A stretch of DNA of 5,198 nucleotides from NCBI GenBank assembly GCA_903932695.1, contig CAIZGZ010000031.1, positions 1 to 5,198 of the forward strand, in the 5' to 3' direction. This DNA comes from an uncultured Actinomycetes bacterium. GTDB taxonomy: Bacteria; Actinomycetota; Actinomycetes; Nanopelagicales; Nanopelagicaceae. Below, piece by piece: positions 1-5,198 of this stretch (position 1 is its first letter; each line of letters opens with the position of its first letter). Under the pieces are notes generated by a model. It saw only the letters and a program-made list of their open reading frames with translations, was not told the DNA's origin and searched no databases. The translations under genes and the position numbers were made by a program.

Positions 1-88
1 CTTGGGGGCTGAGTACCGCCATCAATAGGAGGGTGGCGGAGAGCACCTTGCTTGATGTAATAAATGTGCTGCTCTTGACTAGCTTCAT
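1..88 (-). CDS. Exported protein, N-terminal fragment (cut by left edge)
   Basis: This is the beginning of a gene that runs off the left edge; 29 complete codons are visible. The peptide starts MKLVKSSTF, has lysines at positions 2, 5 and 14, and then a hydrophobic run (VLSATLLLMAVLS) before the edge. That is the layout of a Sec signal peptide, so the product is probably secreted or surface-attached. The ATG at 88-86 is chosen because a GAGGGG Shine-Dalgarno-like sequence lies 9 nt upstream and an in-frame TAG just before it excludes an earlier start. It follows the broken NERD-like gene on the same strand after 146 bp, mirroring the position of the large surface-protein gene behind the other NERD-like gene. 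The mature protein is not visible, so no function can be assigned. The signal peptide does not resemble that of the large neighbour. Confidence 0.65.
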   Translation of the reverse strand, partial: MKLVKSSTFITSSKVLSATLLLMAVLSPQ

Positions 89-97
89 GACGATCTA

Positions 98-103
98 CCC
101 CTC
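98..103 (-). promoter_or_regulatory. Ribosome binding site of the left-edge exported protein
   Basis: The minus strand reads GAGGGG followed by 9 nt and then the ATG at 88-86. The match to the anti-Shine-Dalgarno core and the spacing are both good, and it fixes the start of the partial gene at the left edge. Confidence 0.5.
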
Positions 104-171
104 GAAGTGCTTACTGGCTTCACCCACCCGATGGCCCGTGCTGGGGTATCGTCGTTGAAGTCCTCACCCCA

Positions 172-198
172 ATTTTAACCCGTGGGGCCACATTTCAA
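172..198 (-). promoter_or_regulatory. Possible sigma70-type promoter for the left-edge gene
   Basis: On the minus strand TTGAAA (198-193) and TAAAAT (177-172) each match the -35 and -10 consensus at five of six positions. The 15-nt spacer is shorter than the usual 16-18, which lowers confidence. It lies between the end of the broken NERD-like gene and the start of the exported-protein gene and would give a leader of roughly 75 nt. It suggests that the left gene can be transcribed independently of the disrupted gene upstream. Confidence 0.3.
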
Positions 199-234
199 GG
201 GGGAATTGGAACGTCCGTTAGGACTACTTAGTCA

Positions 235-605
235 CTATTTAGATGGGAATGCCTTGAGCAAGACCTCGGTTACCTGAGCAACATCTACAACCTTGTTGTT
301 CTGCCTGTTGAGAACGGTCTCCTCAATCCCTTTACCGTTTATTAATACGCCATCGATTTCAACTGGCTTAAAGAGCCATGGCTTGAGGCTATTTGATCAA
401 GGAGATGGCCAATCTCCAGTTCTCCTAGTGCGCCTTTTCTGGTGTTTTCAATTCGTCGCTCATCTTCAGCATCCACACTGAGGATCGTTGCAAGGAATTT
501 TTTCAGCGGCGAGCGGGCGTTTCTCTCCTGTGCCAGTTTTGTGGCACGTCGCTCGTACTCTCGCTGTATTTCCCCGCCAGGGTTTCCGTATGAGCTCTGA
601 GACAT
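235..605 (-). pseudogene. Broken NERD-like gene (internal deletion plus frame change)
   Basis: The gene starts at ATG 605-603. Its first part is a charged helix-prone N-terminus (EYERRATKLAQER, then a basic stretch) leading into KGALGELEIGHLLDQI, which resembles the opening of a NERD (nuclease-related) domain with its Gly-x-x-Gly-Glu motif. This frame stops at 344-342 after 87 residues. In another frame, from about 390 to the TAG at 237-235, lies a tail (FKPVEIDGVLINGKGIE onward, ending KAFPSK) that matches the C-terminus of the right-edge gene at 35 of 45 residues. The middle of the domain, which should hold the catalytic-type residues, is missing. The junction falls at about 376-390, on or beside the 10-bp palindrome AGCCATGGCT (374-383). 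I read this as an out-of-frame internal deletion. An 87-aa remnant could still be translated, but no NERD function is expected. No convincing ribosome binding site precedes the ATG; TATAAA at 619-614 might serve as a -10 for a nearly leaderless transcript. The NERD assignment is from recall of the family pattern, so moderate. Confidence 0.7.
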
Positions 606-829
606 GCGGGAAGTTTATAGAGTCTTAGGTACCTTGAATAGTGCTTAGTAACTACTCATACCTTGGATGTTTGAAGCTTCATGCGAATTCCTTCACAGAC
701 CAGATGCTCGGGCGGCTTCGGTCAATACTTAAATTGTAAAGGTGGGCACTGACATTGCTAAGAGTCAGCCCGATGAATTCTGGCCAAAGTGGTCATGACC
801 AGACATCTACACGCCAGTTACGGGCTTAC
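606..829. other. Intergenic region behind the large surface-protein gene
   Basis: About 224 bp separate the stop of the large gene from the start of the broken NERD-like gene. I see no supported gene on either strand. The part next to the large gene holds nested inverted repeats (listed separately). The remainder has no clear promoter, apart from a weak TATAAA (619-614) close to the downstream start codon. Confidence 0.5.
767..826 (-). terminator. Possible 3'-end stem-loop of the large gene (no U-tract)
   Basis: Three nested inverted repeats begin 3 nt after the stop codon at 830. An outer pair is AGCCCG (767-772) with CGGGCT (821-826). An inner pair is CTGGC (780-784) with GCCAG (813-817). 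At the centre is the perfect 12-bp palindrome TGGTCATGACCA (790-801). As RNA this could fold into one compound hairpin and protect or terminate the transcript. There is no U-run on the minus-strand side, so it is not a classical intrinsic terminator; the central palindrome could instead be a protein-binding site. Confidence 0.25.
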
Positions 830-3800
830 TCAGCCCAACTTCACCACAATCTCCGCAAAACGCGAGGCAGGACTATCGGTTTGTGTTCTTCCGCCACCCA
901 CAACCCTCATCTTCTCCGTCACTCCATAGTGAGCAAGGAGATTGGCCACGGCACGCGCCCGATTTGCAGCGAGTAGCGCATCTGAGGCTTCTGTATTCGG
1001 AGTTGGTTGTGCGTATCCAGTAATCGTGATGCGAGAGACCCGGGAAGTATGGCTCAAGCCTTTTAACTTCACAGCAAGCGTTTTAATTTTCGTTACATAC
1101 TCTGGCGCAACGACCGCTGATCCAAATGCAAAATAGATTTTTACAATGATGAGCTGAGCAACGCGAGGTGGCTGAGTTTGAGCCACTGGTGTCGCAGGAA
1201 TTGATCCTCCGGCATCAGAAGTTGAAGGCACGGTCGCCTGAACAGGCGTTGCAATCCAGACCGCGAAAAGTGTGGTGCTAGCGGTTGGCGTGAATTGCGT
1301 CGAGAGGGAAACAGCAGCGCTGCTGATCAAATTCCAGCCACCAAAGGTAAAACCGGTCTTCGCCATTGGCACTGCCATGACAGCGTTCGTCAGACTTCCA
1401 ATGTTTCCTGGCAGCGTAATTGTGAGACTTGAATTTGGCGCAACGAGATCGGCATCCGGAGCGAATCCGATAGTTGCTCCATTGCTATCAAAAGTAATGG
1501 TCCACAACAACGGTGTCTGTACTTGTGGAGTGCTCACTGGCGGATTATTCGAGTTTCCAGAAGCTGCGACAGGTGTGACCAGGCTTGATGTCGCCGCAGC
1601 GCTATTGCCAACAGCGTTTATCGCAATTACTGAAAATGTATGGGCGGTCCCGTTAGTCAGTCCAGTAACATTGCAGCTCGTTGCACCTGTGGTTGAACAC
1701 GTCGCTCCACCCGGACTAGCGGTTACGGTGTAGCCGGTAATTACCGATCCACCGTTCGACAGTGGAGCAGTCCAACTGATGATCGATTGCGCATCTCCTG
1801 CTGTGCCACTCACCGCTGTCGGAGCACCAGGAACAGTTGAGGCAATTGTGACAATCGGATCTTGTGTGATGCTAAATGAAACTTGGCCATCGACCGTTGC
1901 TTGTGCGACTACCGAAGCATTCGCTCCAATGACTGTGTAAACAGATTGTCCCGCTTTAATTCCAGGATCGGTAATAGTCATCGTGATCGGTACGCCGGCG
2001 TTCGTTACAGGCGTGGAGAGATCTGGTGCGAGCCACGAAACAAGAAGAGATGTGATGAAAGTGAATCCACTGCCGAGCGCAGCAACCGTCGCCGAATTGT
2101 TGTTCATAGGATAAATATCAAGATGAGTGCCAGCCGGCAGAGAAGTTGCAGGAAGTGTGACCGATACTGTTGAAGCTCCTACTGCAATTGTGGTGCTCAC
2201 CGTGGCGCTATCAGAGGCTGTCAGGCGTACCAGACTGGCGCCATAGTCACTATTCGTTAAATTGCCGATGGAATTATTTTGGATCGTAAATACACCAGCG
2301 GTATAAGTAATTGTGTAGTTGCTCGATAGTCCGCTCGAAAAATGTGCAGCCGATGGTGTTATGGAATATGTGCCACCTGCGGTGGGTGCGCTCGGTGAAT
2401 TTGCTCCAGAATAGGCATAACTCACTGCATCAATTGCATCGGTGTACTGAAGTCCTGAAGTTGTGAAAGTTGGAGTCGGAGTTCCGCCATAAGTAATTCC
2501 GATGTTGGTGGCATGGACGGTGAGTGATGCCTTGTTTAAAGTGACAGTCGTTGCGCCAGAAGTCGCATCAGAATAATTTGTACCGCCGGCAATGCTTGCA
2601 GTGATGGAGCAGGTGCCGGTCGCGTCTATTACTCTCAAAACTGTTCCCGTGAGAGCACAACCTGTTGATGCTCCGACACTGTAAGAGATCGTTCCATCTG
2701 AGCCACCTGCAGATGGAGTTGCCACCAAAGTCACAGTCGAGCCATAGGTCAGAGAAGCTGGTGGAGTGGTGAATGAGATAGTGCGGCCTGCGGCAGTAAT
2801 TGTGATCGCGCCGGCAACGTAACTAAAAGAATAGTTATTAGAAACTGCACCTGAACAACTTGTTGCGACAGGTGTCCCAGCCGGGCTCGACGAGGTGTAA
2901 GTCGTAGCGCAGGTAGGTAATGTGGTGAGAGATGCGGCCGAGTCAGAATTAACGAAGCCGCTGTAAGAAGCGGTAATGGAAGGAGTAGATGCTCCATAAT
3001 ACACCGAAGGCGATGATGCGGTGATTGTGAGGGCTGCTTTAACCAAGGTCACGCTCGCGGCGGTCGTGGTCGCGTCGGCGTAACTAATGCCACCTGTGAT
3101 GCTCGCAGTGATGGAGCAGGTGCCGGTCGCGTCTATTACTCTCAAAACTGTTCCCGTGAGAGCACAACCTGTTGATGCTCCGACACTGTAAGAGATCGTT
3201 CCATCTGAGCCACCTGCAGATGGAGTTGCCACCAAAGTCGCAGTGGTTCCATACGTCAGCGAAGTTGGTGGAGATGTGAAGGAAATTGTGCGCGAAGGCA
3301 ATCCAGCGGCACGCGTAATAACAATCGAATATGTATCGGTTGTGGTTCCGTCTTGAGCGGTGACCACTACGTTGATCGTGTTCGAGCCCACGCTGAGAGC
3401 AATTGCCGTCGATGCGGTTCCCGAAGTAACAGTTGTGCCGTTCACTTTAATTGTCGAGTTCGCCTGGTGGTGGGTTGGTGTTACTTGAATTGTGGAAACA
3501 GAGTTCACAACAGAGGCGGTGTATGAAGTGGTTGCGCTCGAAAATGTTGGGGAGATTGGGTTTGATCCGGAGAGCACCAGGTTAGACAAGGTGGCGTCGA
3601 AGTTGATGTATGAGAAGGCGCTCGCTTTGATGGCTGGTCCCGTTGAGCCATCGATCCACACTGCGACCGCACCAGCGGTGGCGCTAGCCGGGGTGTAAAA
3701 AGTGAGGGTAGTTGCGGAAACAACAGTGACATTTGTGGCAAGAACGCCGTTCACCCAGACTTTGTTAACTCCGGTCAGGTTAGTACCGGTTAATGTTTCA

Positions 3801-4939
3801 AGTGTGCCACCGGCGGCGAGTCCAGAAGTTGGTGAAAGTGAACCAATTGTTGGCGGGGTGCCACAACTGCTCGACGATGTCACGACAATAGGCGGTGGGT
3901 TGGGGTACGCAAAGTTGTTTGTATATGAATAGTTATTCGGGTTAATGATGCATTCAATTGTCGATGGGAAAGAAGAGGAATACATCGATGTGATGTTTCC
4001 GTTGAGAGTCACTTGAGTGAGTGCGCCATCTAACCGGTAGTTAATCGCGGTCATTGAGCTCGGTAGCGATAGCGAAGTGATTGCTGTGCCCTGGAACATT
4101 CCCTCGTTGTTACCGCCAGGAAGTGCACCGATCGAGGTGAGTGAACTTGGGGTTTGAAATGTCACAGAGGAGAGTGAGGATGAATTATAAAAAGCTGCAC
4201 CTTGCAGAGATGTGACCGACGAAGGAATAGTGAACGATGTGAGGCCGGTGTAAGAGAAGGCTTTAATACCGATGGTTGCCAGATTAATCGGCGTGTTAAA
4301 TGAAACTGAAGTCATTCCGCTACTCATAAATGCGTACGCATCGAGAGTTATCAGGCTCGACGGAAGTGTTACTGCGCCGAGGTTGTCTGATTTGTTAGTA
4401 CATGTATTCGTGTTGTTGCAGAGAGCGGCTGTACCGATTTCGGTGACGCCTTCAGGAATAGTCACCGGCCCGACGCAGCTGGCGCTGGTTGTCACTACGT
4501 TATTGACGATGGTGAAAGTACCGCCGCCAGAACATGCGGGTGTAAGCGTGGTGTAATAAGTAAATCCACCCGATTTCGTTGCGCTTCCGGTTGGCGTCGT
4601 AATAACGACATCCTTTGCGCCGGTGGAACCTGATGGAGTAGTAAAAGCAACTGAGGTTGCTGAATTCACGGTCACATTCGTCGCGGCATTGCCGTCGACT
4701 GTCACACTTGTTGCACCGGTTAAGTTTGTTCCGGTAATTGTCACAGTTGTGCCACCTGCAGTGACGCCAGAGATGACATCAAGGGAAGTAATTGTCGGGG
4801 TAGAAGTAGCAAACGCGGTTGGACTCGAAACTGCTGTAATTGCCGAGAGAGTCGAAACGGCCAAAATAAGAGTCAGTGGGTAAGTGCTGCGTCTTCGCAC
4901 GGCGCGCCAGAAAGCCAACAGCCCCGCAGCTCTGCTCAT
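830..4939 (-). CDS. Giant secreted mosaic surface protein with IPT, BspA-type LRR, MBG, FN3, InlB-B and OmpA-like domains
   Basis: About 1,369 residues, numbered here from ATG 4939-4937. Residues 1-44 are a signal peptide: basic RAVRRR, a hydrophobic core, and a likely cut after AFA. Domains then run roughly as follows: IPT/TIG 47-129; BspA-like leucine-rich region 135-343 (recurring LPSS/IPSS...L..I...AF units); IPT/TIG 363-445; cadherin-like beta-sandwich 447-543; Ig-like unit 550-635; MBG/YDG 636-717; second Ig-like unit 719-803; MBG 804-887; unassigned beta-rich stretch 888-1034; FN3 1036-1124; InlB B-repeat 1146-1229 (TFDSNG...FGGW...LFAVW); Pro/Thr linker; OmpA-like domain 1261-1369 (IYFAFGSA, then TGYAQ, ANRARAVANLL). 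It is very rich in Thr, Ser, Val and Gly. Cys pairs inside the repeat units suggest disulfides outside the cell. There is no LPXTG signal or C-terminal membrane anchor, so the OmpA-like domain is the likely cell-wall attachment. The probable role is adhesion or surface coating; the ligand is unknown. It follows a NERD-like gene by 65 bp and may be co-transcribed with it. Domain names come from pattern recognition, not a search. Confidence 0.9.
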   Translation of the reverse strand: MSRAAGLLAFWRAVRRRSTYPLTLILAVSTLSAITAVSSPTAFATSTPTITSLDVISGVTAGGTTVTITGTNLTGATSVTVDGNAATNVTVNSATSVAFTTPSGSTGAKDVVITTPTGSATKSGGFTYYTTLTPACSGGGTFTIVNNVVTTSASCVGPVTIPEGVTEIGTAALCNNTNTCTNKSDNLGAVTLPSSLITLDAYAFMSSGMTSVSFNTPINLATIGIKAFSYTGLTSFTIPSSVTSLQGAAFYNSSSLSSVTFQTPSSLTSIGALPGGNNEGMFQGTAITSLSLPSSMTAINYRLDGALTQVTLNGNITSMYSSSFPSTIECIINPNNYSYTNNFAYPNPPPIVVTSSSSCGTPPTIGSLSPTSGLAAGGTLETLTGTNLTGVNKVWVNGVLATNVTVVSATTLTFYTPASATAGAVAVWIDGSTGPAIKASAFSYINFDATLSNLVLSGSNPISPTFSSATTSYTASVVNSVSTIQVTPTHHQANSTIKVNGTTVTSGTASTAIALSVGSNTINVVVTAQDGTTTDTYSIVITRAAGLPSRTISFTSPPTSLTYGTTATLVATPSAGGSDGTISYSVGASTGCALTGTVLRVIDATGTCSITASITGGISYADATTTAASVTLVKAALTITASSPSVYYGASTPSITASYSGFVNSDSAASLTTLPTCATTYTSSSPAGTPVATSCSGAVSNNYSFSYVAGAITITAAGRTISFTTPPASLTYGSTVTLVATPSAGGSDGTISYSVGASTGCALTGTVLRVIDATGTCSITASIAGGTNYSDATSGATTVTLNKASLTVHATNIGITYGGTPTPTFTTSGLQYTDAIDAVSYAYSGANSPSAPTAGGTYSITPSAAHFSSGLSSNYTITYTAGVFTIQNNSIGNLTNSDYGASLVRLTASDSATVSTTIAVGASTVSVTLPATSLPAGTHLDIYPMNNNSATVAALGSGFTFITSLLVSWLAPDLSTPVTNAGVPITMTITDPGIKAGQSVYTVIGANASVVAQATVDGQVSFSITQDPIVTIASTVPGAPTAVSGTAGDAQSIISWTAPLSNGGSVITGYTVTASPGGATCSTTGATSCNVTGLTNGTAHTFSVIAINAVGNSAAATSSLVTPVAASGNSNNPPVSTPQVQTPLLWTITFDSNGATIGFAPDADLVAPNSSLTITLPGNIGSLTNAVMAVPMAKTGFTFGGWNLISSAAVSLSTQFTPTASTTLFAVWIATPVQATVPSTSDAGGSIPATPVAQTQPPRVAQLIIVKIYFAFGSAVVAPEYVTKIKTLAVKLKGLSHTSRVSRITITGYAQPTPNTEASDALLAANRARAVANLLAHYGVTEKMRVVGGGRTQTDSPASRFAEIVVKLG
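2598..2732 (-). repeat. 135-bp perfect direct repeat, copy in the second Ig-like unit
   Basis: This stretch is identical base for base to 3105-3239 (offset 507 bp, 169 codons, so in frame). It encodes about 45 residues of the second Ig-like unit, including SAGGSDGTISYSVGAS and a Cys pair in GCALT...TGTCS. Outside the boundaries the two units remain homologous in protein but differ at many bases. Confidence 0.95.
3105..3239 (-). repeat. 135-bp perfect direct repeat, copy in the first Ig-like unit
   Basis: Partner of 2598-2732, lying upstream in the coding direction within the first Ig-like unit. Each copy is followed in the protein by an MBG-like domain, so the larger repeating module is Ig-like plus MBG, about 169 residues. 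The MBG halves and the unit edges have diverged while this core is identical. Confidence 0.95.
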
Positions 4940-4947
4940 GGTCATTT

Positions 4948-4954
4948 CCGCCTT
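4948..4954 (-). promoter_or_regulatory. Ribosome binding site deciding the start of the large gene
   Basis: The minus strand reads AAGGCGG. It lies only 2 nt before the ATG at 4945-4943 but 8 nt before the in-frame ATG at 4939-4937. The second spacing is normal and the first is too short for efficient initiation, so the protein most likely starts MSRAAG rather than MTMSRAAG. The choice changes only two residues and not the signal peptide. Confidence 0.5.
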
Positions 4955-5004
4955 ATTGCTCGACCAGAGTGGCTAAGCTTGGGAAAAGTTTACAGGAATG
5001 GTGC

Positions 5005-5198
5005 CTATTTCTCCAGGAATGCCTTCAAGAGTATCTCGGTCACTCGAGCTACATCAAGAACTACTTTGCCCTGTCTTTCAAGCACCGTAGTTTCGATCCC
5101 TTTTCCATTAATGAGGACTCCGTCAATTTCAACAGGCTTGAAGAACATTGGAAAATCAGCTTTATAAAAGGCGAGAAATCCTGAAACAGGTGCTTTCA
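5005..5198 (-). CDS. NERD-like protein, C-terminal fragment (cut by right edge)
   Basis: The last 63 residues of a gene that enters from the right edge and ends at TAG 5007-5005. The visible part runs from KAPVSGFLAFYKADFP through FFKPVEIDGVLINGKGIE to LLKAFLEK. It matches the tail of the broken gene at 235-605 at 35 of 45 residues. That gene's N-terminus looks like the start of a NERD domain, and the pattern of a strand (VLINGKGI) followed by a short helical end fits the C-terminus of actinobacterial NERD proteins. NERD proteins belong to the PD-(D/E)xK nuclease-like fold and their physiological roles are mostly unclear. The catalytic region lies outside the window, so activity cannot be judged. 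The large surface-protein gene starts 65 bp downstream on the same strand, close enough for one transcript. I see no terminator between them. Confidence 0.6.
   Translation of the reverse strand, partial: KAPVSGFLAFYKADFPMFFKPVEIDGVLINGKGIETTVLERQGKVVLDVARVTEILLKAFLEK

Noticed and set aside
293..481. Plus-strand ORF whose peptide resembles that of another plus-strand ORF at 4979-5167 (shared TPSISTGLK), suggesting a conserved small-protein family
   Set aside because: Both are antisense to the homologous NERD-like tails. Their resemblance follows from the sense-strand homology, and the silent-site pattern supports the minus-strand frame.
755..976. Plus-strand 73-residue open frame overlapping the 3' end of the large gene
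   Set aside because: It has no domain resemblance or clear ribosome binding site, and it overlaps the well-supported OmpA-like coding end on the other strand.
1272..1733. A 153-residue plus-strand open frame inside the large gene, with similar ones at 3492-3698, 3702-3932, 4272-4556 and 4623-4883
   Set aside because: The Thr/Ser/Val-rich codons of the minus-strand gene leave few stops on the opposite strand. The plus-strand peptides have no recognisable domain and no convincing ribosome binding site.
2749..2997. Minus-strand frame-shifted open frames at 2749-2997 and 3505-3741
   Set aside because: They overlap the large gene on the same strand in another frame and have Leu/Pro/Ser-biased composition typical of shifted reading of a Thr/Ser-rich gene.
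2598..3239. Repeated sequence considered as a CRISPR array or mobile element ends
   Set aside because: There are only two copies, both in frame inside a coding domain, and they are direct rather than terminal inverted repeats, with no transposase nearby.
4940..5004. Promoter for the large gene in the short gap (TAAACT as a possible -10)
   Set aside because: No acceptable -35 lies at a normal distance, so co-transcription with the upstream NERD-like gene is at least as likely.

Overview
The window looks like bacterial chromosomal DNA of middling GC content with all supported genes on the minus strand. The features fit a Gram-positive-type planktonic actinobacterium of moderate GC, but this is inferred from protein style (a giant Thr/Ser-rich secreted protein built from IPT, MBG, InlB-B and OmpA-like modules, and a NERD-type gene with actinobacterial-looking ends). 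There is no rRNA, tRNA or other phylogenetic marker to confirm it.

Layout, read in the direction of transcription (right to left). (1) 5198-5005: the C-terminal 63 residues of a NERD-like (nuclease-related domain) protein, cut by the window edge. (2) 4939-830: one very large gene, about 1,369 aa, for a secreted mosaic surface protein. It has a signal peptide, two IPT/TIG domains around a BspA-like leucine-rich region, a cadherin-like beta-sandwich, an alternating Ig-like/MBG repeat block, an unassigned beta-rich stretch, an FN3 domain, an InlB B-repeat and a C-terminal OmpA-like domain. (3) 605-235: a broken paralog of the NERD-like gene, keeping an N-terminal piece and the C-terminal tail but missing the middle, with the two parts in different frames. 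(4) 88-1: the first 29 codons of another exported protein, running off the left edge.

The order is therefore [NERD-like gene, secreted protein] followed by [broken NERD-like gene, secreted protein]. The two NERD tails are clearly homologous (35 of 45 residues identical). Where the protein is identical, most codons differ silently, so the copies are old and were both under protein-level selection before the left one was disrupted. I infer a duplicated two-gene unit in which the secreted partner has diverged or been exchanged.

The second notable signal is a perfect 135-bp direct repeat inside the large gene (2598-2732 and 3105-3239, offset 507 bp, in frame). Its edges are sharp and the homologous flanks are diverged, which points to recent gene conversion or recombination between repeat units. 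No CRISPR array, mobile element, tRNA or rRNA was seen.
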